From assembly GCA_021155205.1 (NCBI GenBank), contig JAJNPS010000009.1:1-64000 (forward strand): 64,000 bases of DNA. The letters run 5' to 3'. Positions 8,159-17,088 of this stretch are shown piece after piece (within the stretch, counting starts at the first letter, position 1; every line of letters starts with the position of its first letter). The notes below the pieces were generated by a model. It was not told where the DNA came from and ran no database searches. It saw only the letters and a list, made by a program, of their open reading frames with translations. Both the position numbers and the translations under genes were made by a program. This DNA is from Rhodobacterales bacterium (GTDB lineage Bacteria; Pseudomonadota; Alphaproteobacteria; Rhodobacterales; Rhodobacteraceae).

Positions 8159-9333
8159 CGCGGGATCATCAGCGACAGCCCCAGCGCCAGCGCGCCGCAG
8201 AGCGCGATCGCGCCCTGCATCGGGACCACCGTGCCATCGAGGAACGGCCCCGCTGCGGCGACCAGAACCCCCGCCGCCACCATCTGCATCGTGCCGCCCA
8301 GCGACGAGGCAAGGCCCGCGTTGGACCCGTGATCCTCCAGCGCCTGAACCTGGGCGGTGGGCAAGATCACGCCCAGAAAGACGTTGCCGACAAACAGCGC
8401 CACCATCGTCACGGGCAGCGTTGCCAGCCCCGCCAGCCCCAGGCCGAACCCCGCGAATGTCGCCGCCGCAAACCCCGCGGTGGCCAGATAGATCATCCGC
8501 AGCGTCCCCAGTCGTCGCGCAAGCGTGCTGGAAAACTGCGATGCCACGAAAAAGCCGATCGCATTGAGCGCAAAGGCCAGCGAGAACTGCGTGGGCGAAA
8601 GACCGAACTGGCCGGTATAGACGAAGGACGCCGAGGCGATGAAGACAAAGAAACTGGCAAACGCAAAGCCCGCAAGGAAGGTCATCACCATGAACGGGCG
8701 GTCGGCCAGCAGCGCCTTTGTCCCCGTCCAGGCCGTCGCAAGGTCAAACTTCCGCCGGTTCGCGTCGGTCAGGGTTTCCGGCAGCGCATAGTGGATCAGA
8801 AAAAAGCTCAAGCCAGCGGCGAAAAGCAGCGCCCAGAAGATCAGCCGCCAGGACCCGAAGGCCAAGAGCGCCGATCCCGACAAGGGGGCCAGCAGCGGCG
8901 ACACCGCAATCACGATCATGATCGTCGACATCATCCGCGTGGCGGCATGGCCGGTGGCAAGGTCGCGGATGACGGCGCGCAGCACGACCATGTTGGCGGC
9001 GCCGCCAAGCCCCTGGATCAGCCGACCGGCGATCAGCCATTCAACGCCGGGGGCCAGCGCGGACAGCACCGTGCCGCCCATGAACAGCGCCAGCCCGGTA
9101 TACATCGGCGGCTTGCGCCCGGCCTGGTCCGCCCAGGGGCCGTAGACCAGCTGAGCCAGTCCGAATGCGATGAAATAGGCCACGATGGTCCATTGCACCG
9201 ACTGCATCGAGGCGCCGAATTCCGCCCCGATGGCGGGCATCGCGGGCAGATACATGTCGATGGCAAAGGGGCCGACAGCGGCCACAAGGCCAAGGATGAC
9301 GGAATAGGCGGTCAATGAAAGCGTGCGGGCCAT
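8137..9333 (-). CDS. Bcr/CflA-type MFS multidrug efflux transporter
   Basis: Inner-membrane proton-driven exporter of 398 residues with about 12 hydrophobic segments. The N-terminal SVILGLVAAVGPFAIDMYLP and the MFS loop motif YGPWADQAGRKP are typical of the Bcr/CflA drug-resistance branch, as is GRLIQGLGGAANMVVLRAVIRD. The start at 9333 has AGAAAGG about eight bases upstream. It is divergent from the TauE/SafE permease and convergent with dusA, overlapping it by 22 bases. The substrate is unknown; bicyclomycin or sulfonamide-like resistance is known for family members. Confidence 0.88.
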   Translation of the reverse strand: MARTLSLTAYSVILGLVAAVGPFAIDMYLPAMPAIGAEFGASMQSVQWTIVAYFIAFGLAQLVYGPWADQAGRKPPMYTGLALFMGGTVLSALAPGVEWLIAGRLIQGLGGAANMVVLRAVIRDLATGHAATRMMSTIMIVIAVSPLLAPLSGSALLAFGSWRLIFWALLFAAGLSFFLIHYALPETLTDANRRKFDLATAWTGTKALLADRPFMVMTFLAGFAFASFFVFIASASFVYTGQFGLSPTQFSLAFALNAIGFFVASQFSSTLARRLGTLRMIYLATAGFAAATFAGFGLGLAGLATLPVTMVALFVGNVFLGVILPTAQVQALEDHGSNAGLASSLGGTMQMVAAGVLVAAAGPFLDGTVVPMQGAIALCGALALGLSLMIPRQAAAEA

Positions 9334-9488
9334 GGCGGGCCTTTCTGAGCGATTTTGGGTGAAGACCGCCTGCCTACGCCGGTTTTGCGACGATGAAAAG
9401 ACGAGGCGCGCGAAAATGGCCGGCATGCACTGGCCGCATGGCAAAAGGCCCGCTAGGGTGCCCGAAAATCAGCCGTCCAAGGACCCCG

Positions 9489-10307
9489 ATGCCCGACCTT
9501 GCCAGCCTTTTGCCGATGATCGCCTTTTTGGTGGTCATCGGGGCCTTTGCGGGCGTGATCGGCGGGCTTTTGGGGGTCGGCGGCGGCATCGTGCTGGTTC
9601 CGGCATTCTTTTACACCTTTGGCCAGCTTGGCTATGGCGGGGCGCAGCTGATGCAGGTCTGCGTGGCCACCTCGCTGGCCACCATCGTCGTGACCTCGGT
9701 GCGGTCGGCCGCCGGGCACCATGCGCGGGGCGCGGTGGACTGGACCATCCTGCGCCAATGGGGACCGTTTCTGGTCGTGGGTGCCGCCCTTGGCGTGCTG
9801 GTGGCGGCGCGGTTGTCCTCTGCGGCGCTGCAGGCGGTGTTCGGCACGCTGGCCGGGATCGCGGGGCTGCACATGGCCTTTGGCCGCGCTGACTGGCGGA
9901 TCGGGGCCGCGATGCCCCGCCAGCCCGTCGCAGGCGGCATCGCAACGCTGGTCGGGTTCGCCTCGGCGCTGATGGGGATCGGCGGAGGCACCTTTGGCGT
10001 GCCGCTGCTGACGCTGTACAATCAGCCGATCCATCGCGCGGTCGGCACCGCCTCGGGGTTCGGGCTTTTGATCGCGGTGCCTGCGGTCGCAGGCTATCTG
10101 CTGCTGCCCGTGCCGGATGCGCCGCCCTATACCGTCGGCGCGGTCAGCCTGCCCGCCTTTCTGGTCGTCATCGGCACCACGCTTGTCACCACGCCCCTGG
10201 GCGTGCGGCTGGCCCATGCCATGGACCCGGTTCCTCTGAAACGCGCCTTTGCGGTCTTTCTGGTGCTGGTGGCGCTCAACATGCTGCGCAAGGGGGTCGG
10301 ATGGTAA
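9489..10307 (+). CDS. TauE/SafE (TSUP) family membrane transporter
   Basis: A 272-residue protein of about eight membrane segments. The family repeat appears twice: GVIGGLLGVGGGIVLVPAFF near residue 25 and GFASALMGIGGGTFGVPLLT near residue 160. TSUP proteins export sulfite, sulfoacetate or related organosulfur anions, but the substrate here is not determined. The start at 9489 is chosen to begin just before the first membrane helix. The stop overlaps the start of the next gene (ATGGTAA at 10301-10307), so the two are probably translated together. Confidence 0.85.
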   Translation: MPDLASLLPMIAFLVVIGAFAGVIGGLLGVGGGIVLVPAFFYTFGQLGYGGAQLMQVCVATSLATIVVTSVRSAAGHHARGAVDWTILRQWGPFLVVGAALGVLVAARLSSAALQAVFGTLAGIAGLHMAFGRADWRIGAAMPRQPVAGGIATLVGFASALMGIGGGTFGVPLLTLYNQPIHRAVGTASGFGLLIAVPAVAGYLLLPVPDAPPYTVGAVSLPAFLVVIGTTLVTTPLGVRLAHAMDPVPLKRAFAVFLVLVALNMLRKGVGW

Positions 10308-11050
10308 GGGAAGGACTGGGCTGGAAGGTCATCGGGCCGGATCTGGAAATCCTTGGCTGGGCCGCCGCCGCCCTGCCGCGCGCGCGCGCCGCCATCGCCG
10401 CGTCGAGAGAGGCGTGGCGTTCGGGCGGCACCTGGTTTGTCGGCCTTGACGCGCTGCCCAACACCGCCAGCGGCGACATCGCGGGCACGCCCTTTCCCTG
10501 GGCGGCGTTGCCGCTGGACCCGGTGCCGCTGCACGCGGCACAGGTGTCCACCATCCGGGCGGGCTATCCCTTGCGCGAACGCGGCGAAAGCGATGCCGCC
10601 TTTCACTTTCGGCGCGACCGGGATGCGGCCCATCTGGACGGACTTCTGGCGGTCGGCCCGGCCCGGCGGCGGATGCTGCGCGAACCCCATACCTGGATTC
10701 TCGGCCTGCCGCTGACCGATTGCGGCCCCGGTGCATCGCCCCTGGTGGTCTGGGACGCATCGGCCCCGATCATCCACGCCGCCCTTGCGCGCGCCTATGT
10801 CGGCCATCCGCCCGACAACTGGGGCGATGTCGACGTGACCGAGGCCTATCAGGCCGCGCGCCGCCAGGTCTTTGCCCAATGCCGCCGCATCGAGGTGCCG
10901 GTCGTTCCCGGTGAAGCATCGCTGCTGCATCCCATGACGATCCACGGCGTCGCGCCCTGGTCGGCCCCGCCGGGCACTGTAGACGACCGCATCATCGCCT
11001 ATTTCCGACCCTTCAGCCCGTCGGTCGCGGAATGGATGACGCTGGTCTAG
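10301..11050 (+). CDS. Conserved hypothetical protein, possibly dioxygenase-fold
   Basis: A 249-residue cytoplasmic protein with no signal or membrane segment. I do not recognise it securely. The segment PHTWILGLPLTDCGPGASPLVVWDAS, then VPVVPGEASLLHPMTIHGVAPW, then DDRIIAYFRP, has the rhythm of a 2-oxoglutarate/Fe(II) dioxygenase jelly-roll of the phytanoyl-CoA type (a late H-x-H/G and R-x-x-x-Y/F-x-R), but a clear H-x-D metal pair is not seen. It overlaps the preceding TauE/SafE gene by seven bases, so a role linked to that transporter is likely by context only. Confidence 0.55.
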   Translation: MVREGLGWKVIGPDLEILGWAAAALPRARAAIAASREAWRSGGTWFVGLDALPNTASGDIAGTPFPWAALPLDPVPLHAAQVSTIRAGYPLRERGESDAAFHFRRDRDAAHLDGLLAVGPARRRMLREPHTWILGLPLTDCGPGASPLVVWDASAPIIHAALARAYVGHPPDNWGDVDVTEAYQAARRQVFAQCRRIEVPVVPGEASLLHPMTIHGVAPWSAPPGTVDDRIIAYFRPFSPSVAEWMTLV

Positions 11051-11120
11051 GGCCTCTCCTGTAAAGGTCGACTCCGGTTTTGGCGAAAGACGGGCGACCA
11101 ATAGAGCAGCGAGAGGATGG

Positions 11121-11142
11121 CCGACGCTTCTGACGGCGTCGG
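11121..11142. terminator. Hairpin between convergent genes
   Basis: CCGACGC (11121-11127) pairs with GCGTCGG (11136-11142) across an eight-base loop. It lies in the 157-bp gap between the convergent genes ending at 11050 and 11208. There is no T-tract on either side, so it is only a candidate terminator. The rest of the gap holds nothing recognisable. Confidence 0.3.
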
Positions 11143-11207
11143 ACAGACTCCGGGTAGACCAAGCCGACCCGGCAGGCCGCGATGGCGGCGCGGTCTGACA
11201 TGCGTGG

Positions 11208-11537
11208 TCAGGCCACCTCGACAAAGACGCGGCCGCCCTCGACCTTGACCGGAAAGGTTCGCAGGTTGATGCAGACGGGCGCGCGCATCGCCTCGCCCGT
11301 CCGATAGTCGAACTGGCCGTTATGCTTGGGGCATTCGATCAGGTGTCCCATCACCAGGCCGTCGCACAGATGCACCTCTTCATGCGTGCAGCGCCCGGCC
11401 GTGGCATAGAACCTGCCATCCGGGGAATGGTAGATGGCATAGGTCGCGCCAGCATGATCGAACCGGATCAGATCCTCTTCGTCGATGTCGTCGGTGGCGC
11501 AGGCGTCGATCCATTGCGGCATGGCGTCCTCTTTCAT
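11208..11537 (-). CDS. mocE: MocE-like Rieske [2Fe-2S] ferredoxin
   Basis: Small Rieske-type electron carrier of 109 residues. The cluster ligands are seen as C-T-H (GRCTHEEVHLCDG) and C-P-K-H (LIECPKHNGQFDYRTG), the standard CxH...CxxH pair, in a protein the length of ferredoxin components of oxygenases. It begins in the last codon of mocD (ATGA overlap at 11534-11537), so it is translationally coupled. It probably passes electrons to the membrane oxygenase MocD. No ferredoxin reductase (MocF) follows, so the electron source must be encoded elsewhere. The moc name reflects family resemblance and gene order; the substrate is not proven. Confidence 0.82.
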   Translation of the reverse strand: MKEDAMPQWIDACATDDIDEEDLIRFDHAGATYAIYHSPDGRFYATAGRCTHEEVHLCDGLVMGHLIECPKHNGQFDYRTGEAMRAPVCINLRTFPVKVEGGRVFVEVA

Positions 11538-12619
11538 TCGGCAGGAATGGCTTCGCCCAGCGCCGCCACGTGGAAATCTTCGCGGTAGGGTTTGGCGGTC
11601 GGCGGCAGGGTGCGCCTGACATAGTGGTCTTCATAGGCAAGCTGGCGACGCAGCGCAGGCCACATTTCGGCAAACCCGTCGGCTATGGAGCGGTTCGGGG
11701 CTGGCAGGTCGTGCCTGATCAGCGCATGCAGGCGCGGCAGCGCGTGATAGGGGACCATCGGGAACATGTGGTGTTCGACATGGTAGTTCATGTTCCAGTA
11801 GATGAACCGGCTGACGGGGTTCATATAGACGGTGCGGCTGTTCAGCCGGTGGTCGGTCACGTTGTCGGCCAGCCCGCCATGCTGCAACAGGCCGGTCATG
11901 ATGTGGTGCCAGGCGCCATAGAGGCGTGGCAGCCCGATCACCATCAAGGGCAGGATCGACCCCATCCAGAACGCCAATGCAAGGGTGGCGGCGTAGATCG
12001 CCACCCAGATGCGGGCCACGCGCACGATCTTGGGCTTGTCGGCGGGCAGGACGTAGGTAGCCTCTTCGGGGTCCAGCCTGCCGCTGGCGTTCAAGAGCAT
12101 GCGCGACCATCCGACATAAGCATCGAAAACTCCAAAGAAATTTCCGATCAGCTTGACGAATGCGGGCGGGCGCATCACGGCGATCTCGGGGTCGCGCCCG
12201 ACGATGTAGGTGTCAGTGTGGTGGCGCGCATGGCTCCACCGCCAGGTCGCCGGGTTGCGCACGATCATGAAGCAGGCAATCTGGTAGACGACCTCGTTCA
12301 TCCAGGGCGTCTTGAACGCAGTGCCATGCTGGCATTCGTGCCAGCGGCTGTCGGAGGCCGACCCGTAAAGCACGCCATAAGCCAGCCAGAATGGCGCCGA
12401 CCACCACGAGGGCCAAAGCGCGATGCCGATGCCTGCGAACAGGATCATCGCCCCGTAATAGATCGCCGTGTCGCGGATCGCGGGGCCATCGGACCGCTGC
12501 ATCAGGTCCTTCATCACCTTGCGGGGCACGTCGGTATGATACCATTCCGCCGCAGCAAGGCCGGTTTCCACCGCGCGGGCGCCATCCGGGCCCAAAAGGC
12601 TGTAGTCGCGTCGCGCCAT
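11534..12619 (-). CDS. mocD: MocD-like membrane fatty-acid-desaturase-type oxygenase
   Basis: Integral-membrane di-iron oxygenase of 361 residues. The three histidine boxes are intact: HECQH, HARHH and HVEHH, each in the usual spacing between pairs of hydrophobic segments. It matches MocD, the oxygenase of rhizopine (methyl-inosamine) demethylation, better than fatty-acid desaturases, because its partner is the Rieske protein MocE directly downstream. The start at 12619 gives MARRDYSLLGPDG. The frame is open to 12676 but upstream residues look non-coding. It is divergent from the LacI-type regulator, across a region with repeated TTTCGTCAAT. Confidence 0.82.
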   Translation of the reverse strand: MARRDYSLLGPDGARAVETGLAAAEWYHTDVPRKVMKDLMQRSDGPAIRDTAIYYGAMILFAGIGIALWPSWWSAPFWLAYGVLYGSASDSRWHECQHGTAFKTPWMNEVVYQIACFMIVRNPATWRWSHARHHTDTYIVGRDPEIAVMRPPAFVKLIGNFFGVFDAYVGWSRMLLNASGRLDPEEATYVLPADKPKIVRVARIWVAIYAATLALAFWMGSILPLMVIGLPRLYGAWHHIMTGLLQHGGLADNVTDHRLNSRTVYMNPVSRFIYWNMNYHVEHHMFPMVPYHALPRLHALIRHDLPAPNRSIADGFAEMWPALRRQLAYEDHYVRRTLPPTAKPYREDFHVAALGEAIPAE

Positions 12620-12730
12620 GTCATCCCCGGTCCCGGTATCGGACCCGCGGCGGGTGTCGCGCGGTCCAGGTTGCACTCCTTCAAGAACCTAGTTCATGCC
12701 TTGGGGTCTGGGTAGCGCCGGGGCTGGAAA

Positions 12731-12774
12731 TTTCGTCAATTTTCGTCAATATTCGGGGTTGGTCTGACGAAAAA
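12731..12774. promoter_or_regulatory. Repeated TTTCGTCAAT and inverted TGACGAAAA: probable LacI-type operator
   Basis: TTTCGTCAAT occurs twice in perfect tandem (12731-12740 and 12741-12750). The inverse TGACGAAAA follows at 12765-12773. TTTTCGTCA at 12740-12748 and TGACGAAAA form a nine-base inverted repeat with a 16-base spacer. The block lies between divergent mocD and the LacI-type gene, 19 bases before the regulator start, and its TCGTCAA core recurs upstream of the mocC-like gene. It probably binds the adjacent regulator (inference). Confidence 0.5.
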
Positions 12775-12792
12775 GCATCTGGGGGCTGCAGG

Positions 12793-13821
12793 ATGGCACG
12801 GCGACCCGGGATGGCGGAACTGGCGGCGGCGGCGGGCGTTTCGGTTGCGACGGTGGACCGGGCGCTGAACGGGCGCGAAACGGTCTCGGCGGCGACACGG
12901 GCGCTGATCGCCGAAACCGCGCTGCGGCTGCGCCATCCGGCGGCAGCGCGGTTGACGGGCGGGGCGGACGAAACACGGACGATCAGGCTCGGCGTGCTGT
13001 TGCACAAGTCGGGACAGGAATTCTACCAGAACCTCGCGCGCGCGCTGCGCACTGCCTCGGCTTCGCTGCCCGGCGTGCATATCCAGTTGCAACTGGACTT
13101 TGCCGCCAGCCAGGCTCCGGGCGAGGTTGCGGGCCTGTTGCGAAAGATGGCGGCGCGGTCCGATGTCATCGCGGCGACAGCCGTCAACCATCCCGAGATC
13201 ACCGCCGCGGTCGAGGAGGTGAAGGCGCAGGGGGTGCCGGTCTTTGCGCTCTTGTCGGACTTTGCCTTGGGCGCGCGGGCGGGCTATGTCGGGTTGGACA
13301 ACCTGAAGGTAGGGCGCGTTGCCGCCTGGACGATCAGCCTTGCCGCGCGGGCGCCTGGCAAGGTTGCCGTCTTTGTCGGCGGCGCAAGATGGCACGGCCA
13401 CGACCTGCGCGAGGCCGGGTTTCGCGCCTATCTGCGCGAACACCGCCCCGATCTTGACGTGATGGAGACGATCGTCAACCTGGAAACCCGCCGGTTGACC
13501 CGTGACGCGACGCTGTCGGTCTTGACCCGTCATCGCGATCTTCGTGGCATCTATGTTGCAGGCGGCGGGATGGAAGGTGCGATTGCGGCACTTCGCCAGA
13601 CGCGCGCGCCGGGCGAGGTGACGCTGGTGGTGAATGAACTGACGGCCGAATCCCGCGCGGCACTGGCCTCGCGATGGGTGACGATGGTGGATGCAACGCC
13701 GCTGGCAGAGCTGGCCCGGACGGTGATGGATCTTGCGGTGCGCACAGGTGAGCCAGGTGTGGCTGCGGTGGGGCTCCAGCATTTTCTGCCGATGCAGTTG
13801 CACGTGACCGAATCGATCTGA
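12793..13821 (+). CDS. LacI-family transcriptional regulator of the moc-like locus
   Basis: A 342-residue repressor-type protein. The N-terminal helix-turn-helix reads MAELAAAAGVSVATVDRALN with the hinge helix following. The rest is a periplasmic-binding-like sugar-sensing domain (IRLGVLLHKSGQEFYQNLAR onward). The start ATG at 12793 follows CAGG. It stands between the divergent mocDE genes and the mocC-like/ABC genes it most likely controls, sensing an inositol-like ligand by analogy with related regulators. The ligand is not shown by sequence. Operator-like repeats sit on both sides of the gene. Confidence 0.88.
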   Translation: MARRPGMAELAAAAGVSVATVDRALNGRETVSAATRALIAETALRLRHPAAARLTGGADETRTIRLGVLLHKSGQEFYQNLARALRTASASLPGVHIQLQLDFAASQAPGEVAGLLRKMAARSDVIAATAVNHPEITAAVEEVKAQGVPVFALLSDFALGARAGYVGLDNLKVGRVAAWTISLAARAPGKVAVFVGGARWHGHDLREAGFRAYLREHRPDLDVMETIVNLETRRLTRDATLSVLTRHRDLRGIYVAGGGMEGAIAALRQTRAPGEVTLVVNELTAESRAALASRWVTMVDATPLAELARTVMDLAVRTGEPGVAAVGLQHFLPMQLHVTESI

Positions 13822-13878
13822 GCCCGCACGGTATTCAGGGATGGTGGCGGCGTCCGATGAGGGCCGGGTTGCCGAAAA

Positions 13879-13965
13879 ATCGTCAAATGGACGATCGCCG
13901 GGCAGGAATCCGTGCCGGATGGAGCATCGGTGCTGCTTTAGATAAGGCGTGGAATAAAAATTCCA
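13879..13965. promoter_or_regulatory. Operator-like sites and promoter region upstream of mocC-like gene
   Basis: ATCGTC (13879-13884) and GACGAT (13890-13895) form an inverted repeat with spacer AAATG. The left arm continues as TCGTCAA, the same core as at 12731-12774. A second inverted repeat, TGGAAT-AAAA-ATTCCA, lies at 13950-13965, in an AT-rich patch that may hold the promoter (a possible -10, TATGCT, follows). Together they mark the control region of the mocC-ABC unit. Confidence 0.4.
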
Positions 13966-14008
13966 TTATGCTAGAAGGCATACGCGGACATTCGGGAATC
14001 ACATCGAC

Positions 14009-14827
14009 ATGCTGCCCTTTGCCTTGAACCACATGACGGCCCCGAATCTGGGCTGGGAGGCGTTTGCCGACCTTGCGCGCGATCTGGGCTGTGTCGGGGT
14101 CGAATACCGCAACGATCTTGGCGGGCCGTTGTTCCAGGGCGCGGACCCCGCGGGCGTCGGGGCGGCGGTGCGGGCGCGCGGCCTGCGGGTCCTGGCCCTG
14201 GCCGAAGTCAAGATGTTCAACGACTGGTCGGATGCCAAGGCGGCGGAGGCCGACGCGCTGATGCAGGTCGCGGTGGCAGCGGGCGCCGAGGCGGTCAGCC
14301 TGATCCCGCGCAATGACGGCGTGGCGACCGACCGCGCCGAAAGCCGCCGCGTGACCGAGGCTGCGTTGCGGGAAATCCTGCCGATGCTCCGCGCCCGCGG
14401 GCTTAAAGCAATGGTGGAACCCCTCGGATTTGCGGTCTGCAGCCTGCGCTACAAGGACATCCTGGCGGATGTCATCGACGCGGTGGGCGGGCAGGGCACC
14501 TATTTCATGGTGCATGACACCTTTCATCATCACCTGGCGGGTGGCGGGCCGATCTTTGCCGACCTGACGGGCATCGTGCATGTCTCGGGCGTGGTCGATC
14601 CAAGCGTCGCGGTGGACGACATGCGCGACCCGCACCGGGTTCTGGTGGACGGGCAGGACCGCATTGGCAACGTGGCGCAGATCGCGGCCCTGCGCGCCGC
14701 GGGCTATGCGGGGCCGGTCAGTTATGAACCCTTTGCGCCGTCGGTGCATGCCCTTGCCGATCCGCGCACCGCGCTGGCCGCGTCGATGGACTTTATCCGG
14801 CAGGGCGTGTCCGCCCGCGCCGCGTGA
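14009..14827 (+). CDS. mocC: MocC/IolE-like sugar-phosphate isomerase-fold (TIM barrel) protein
   Basis: A 272-residue cytoplasmic TIM-barrel protein of the xylose-isomerase-like/AP endonuclease 2 superfamily, similar to MocC and IolE-type inositol enzymes. Visible landmarks are LGCVGVEYRND near the N-terminus, metal-site candidates MVEPLGF and FMVHDTFHHHLAGG, and a final SYEPFAP. It probably isomerises or dehydrates a cyclitol intermediate (family inference). Its stop lies 90 bases before the binding-protein gene, with which it is likely cotranscribed. Operator-like repeats lie just upstream. Confidence 0.78.
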   Translation: MLPFALNHMTAPNLGWEAFADLARDLGCVGVEYRNDLGGPLFQGADPAGVGAAVRARGLRVLALAEVKMFNDWSDAKAAEADALMQVAVAAGAEAVSLIPRNDGVATDRAESRRVTEAALREILPMLRARGLKAMVEPLGFAVCSLRYKDILADVIDAVGGQGTYFMVHDTFHHHLAGGGPIFADLTGIVHVSGVVDPSVAVDDMRDPHRVLVDGQDRIGNVAQIAALRAAGYAGPVSYEPFAPSVHALADPRTALAASMDFIRQGVSARAA

Positions 14828-14916
14828 CGACGACAAGATACCGCCCGAGGGCAAAGCCCCGGTCGGTCCGGTTGGGAGAAACGGGTGTGCCGGACACCTT
14901 TAGCGGAGGAAAGACC

Positions 14917-15855
14917 ATGAAAAAGACCCTACTCGCTGGCGTCGTGGCCCTGATGGGAACGACCGCCATGGCACAGGAAATCGGCGTGTCGATGGCGCTG
15001 TTCGACGACAACTTCCTTACCGTTCTGCGCAATGGCATGGATGCCAAGGGCAAGGAACTGGGCGTTGCCCTGCAAATCGAAGACGCGCAGAACGATGTGG
15101 CCAAGCAGTTGGACCAGATCAACAACTTCATCGCCTCGGGCGTGTCGGCGATCATCGTGAACCCGGTCGACACCTCGGCCACGCAAGCGATGTCGGATGC
15201 GGCAGCGGCGGCGAACATACCGCTGGTCTATGTGAACCGCCAGCCGATCAACGTCGACACGATGCCCGACAACCAGGCGTTCGTCGCGTCGAACGAAGTG
15301 GATTCGGGCACGCTTGAAACCATCGCGCTGTGCGACAACTGGGCGGCCGAAGGCAAATCGGAAGTCAACGTCTATGTCATGCAGGGTGAATTGTCGAACC
15401 AGGCCGCCGTGCAGCGCACTGCCGACATCTATGACGTGATCGAGGCCGGCAAGTGCAAGGTCAAGGTCAACGTGATCGACCAGCAGACCGCGAACTGGAG
15501 CCGGGATCAGGCGACCTCGCTGATGACCAACTGGTTGTCGACCGGCACCGCGTTTGACGGCGTCATCGCCAACAACGACGAAATGGCGATCGGTGCCATC
15601 CAGGCGATGAAAGCCGCCGGGATCGACATGGCGACCGTGCAGGTCGGCGGCGTTGACGCGACGCAGGACGCGCTGGCGGCCATGCAGGCGGGCGATCTTG
15701 ACGTGACGGTGTTCCAGGACGCGGCAGGTCAGGGCGCAGGCGCGCTGGATGCGGCGATCAAGCTGAGCAAGGGCGAAGCGGTTGAACAGAAAGTCTATGT
15801 GCCGTTCCAACTGGTGACCCCGGCGAACGTCGCGGACTACCTCGCCAAGAACTGA
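14917..15855 (+). CDS. mocB: Rhizopine/sugar ABC transporter periplasmic binding protein (MocB-like)
   Basis: A 312-residue periplasmic solute-binding protein of the ribose/inositol type (Peripla_BP_4). The start at 14917 follows AGCGGAGGAAAG and gives a clear Sec signal (MKKTLLAGVVALMGTTAMAQ). The mature chain has the two-lobe pattern, with SAIIVNPVDTSATQAMSDAA and VQVGGVDATQDALAAMQAGD. It captures the substrate for the following permease and ATPase. An intrinsic hairpin with a T-tract directly after the stop would let this gene be expressed more than the membrane components. Substrate identity (rhizopine, inositol or another sugar) is inferred from the neighbourhood. Confidence 0.87.
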   Translation: MKKTLLAGVVALMGTTAMAQEIGVSMALFDDNFLTVLRNGMDAKGKELGVALQIEDAQNDVAKQLDQINNFIASGVSAIIVNPVDTSATQAMSDAAAAANIPLVYVNRQPINVDTMPDNQAFVASNEVDSGTLETIALCDNWAAEGKSEVNVYVMQGELSNQAAVQRTADIYDVIEAGKCKVKVNVIDQQTANWSRDQATSLMTNWLSTGTAFDGVIANNDEMAIGAIQAMKAAGIDMATVQVGGVDATQDALAAMQAGDLDVTVFQDAAGQGAGALDAAIKLSKGEAVEQKVYVPFQLVTPANVADYLAKN

Positions 15856-15870
15856 TCAACTTGATCAGGT

Positions 15871-15903
15871 AGGGGCGGCGCTCGGGTGCCGCCCCTTTTT
15901 TCC
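15871..15903 (+). terminator. Intrinsic hairpin after the binding-protein gene
   Basis: GGGGCGGC (15872-15879) pairs with GCCGCCCC (15888-15895) and is followed by a run of T. It lies 16 bases after the stop at 15855 and 67 bases before the permease start. This is a standard arrangement for partial termination within ABC operons. Confidence 0.75.
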
Positions 15904-15969
15904 CTTGTCCGGGCAACCACAAGAGGAAAAGGTTGAACTGTCGGAACAGTCTTTGGGGAGGGATCATCC

Positions 15970-17085
15970 GTGGCACAGGCAGCACAGGGATTGGGGGGGC
16001 TGAAATATGACCCGTCAAAACGGGCCCGCGCGCCGGAACTCAACATCTTTCTGGCACTGGTCGGCATCGTGGTGATGTTCGAGCTGCTGGGCCGTCTGAT
16101 CATCGGGGACAGTTTCCTGTTCAACACGCGCGACAATGTCGACACGATCTTCAACAACCAGCGCCTGACCATCATCATCCTGCAGGTCTCCACCGTCGGC
16201 ATCATTGCCATCGGCGTGACGCAGGTGATCATCGCAGGCGGGATCGACCTGTCCTCGGGGTCGGTGGTCGGCGCGACGGCCATGGTCGCGATGAGTTTTG
16301 CACAAACCGCGCTGGTCAACGGCAACCCCAACCCCAAGGCGATCTTCGGCGACTGGGCGATGGATTTGCCGGTGCTGGTCCCGATTGTCGTGGGCTTGGG
16401 CGTTGGTTTGATTGCGGGACTGATCAACGGCCTGCTGATCGCCTATACAAAGATACCCCCCTTTATCGCCACGCTGGGCATGATGGTCACGGCCCGCGGC
16501 TTTGCGCGCTGGTGGTCCACCGGCAACCCGATCTCGTTTCCCACGCAGTCCTACGCAAACCTGGCCAACGGCGATTTCGTCGGCTGGCTGACCTTTGGCC
16601 TGTTTTCGTGGAAGGGCATCAACCCGGTGCTGATCTTTGTGGGTCTTGCGATCCTGTTTCACCTGATCATGCGCTATACCAAGTACGGCAAGCACAGCTA
16701 TGCCATCGGGTCAAACGAGGCGGCAGCACGCATGTCTGGCATCAACGTCGATCGCCACAAGGTGCTGGTCTATGTCATCGCGGCGATGCTGGCGGCGCTG
16801 GCGGCCATCGTGGTGTCGTCCAAGAACGTGACCGCACAGGCCGCGATGGGGGTGATGTACGAGCTGGACGCCATCGCCATGGCGGTGATCGGCGGGGTGG
16901 CGCTGTCGGGCGGGCGCGGGTCGATCCTTGGCACCGTGCTGGGCGCGCTGATCTTTGGCGTCATCATCTCGGGCTTCACGTTCCTGAAGCTGGACGCCTA
17001 CTATCAGGAAATGGTCAAGGGCGTGATCATCGTCGCCGCCGTGGTCCTGGACCAATGGCGTCAGCGCAGCCGGGCGAAGGGATAG
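15970..17085 (+). CDS. Sugar ABC transporter permease
   Basis: A 371-residue inner-membrane permease of the BPD_transp_2 (RbsC/AraH-like) family with about ten hydrophobic segments. Typical blocks are GVTQVIIAGGIDLSSGSVVGATAM and, near the C-terminus, ELDAIAMAVIGGVALSGGRGS. The start is GTG at 15970. The ATPase gene begins three bases after its stop, so the two are translated together. It forms the channel for the substrate delivered by the binding protein at 14917. Confidence 0.9.
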   Translation: MAQAAQGLGGLKYDPSKRARAPELNIFLALVGIVVMFELLGRLIIGDSFLFNTRDNVDTIFNNQRLTIIILQVSTVGIIAIGVTQVIIAGGIDLSSGSVVGATAMVAMSFAQTALVNGNPNPKAIFGDWAMDLPVLVPIVVGLGVGLIAGLINGLLIAYTKIPPFIATLGMMVTARGFARWWSTGNPISFPTQSYANLANGDFVGWLTFGLFSWKGINPVLIFVGLAILFHLIMRYTKYGKHSYAIGSNEAAARMSGINVDRHKVLVYVIAAMLAALAAIVVSSKNVTAQAAMGVMYELDAIAMAVIGGVALSGGRGSILGTVLGALIFGVIISGFTFLKLDAYYQEMVKGVIIVAAVVLDQWRQRSRAKG

Positions 17086-17088
17086 ATC

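Noticed and set aside
8329..9318. 329-codon open frame opposite the MFS exporter
   Set aside because: Arg/Gln/Pro-rich shadow translation with no domain; the minus strand encodes a clear 12-helix transporter.
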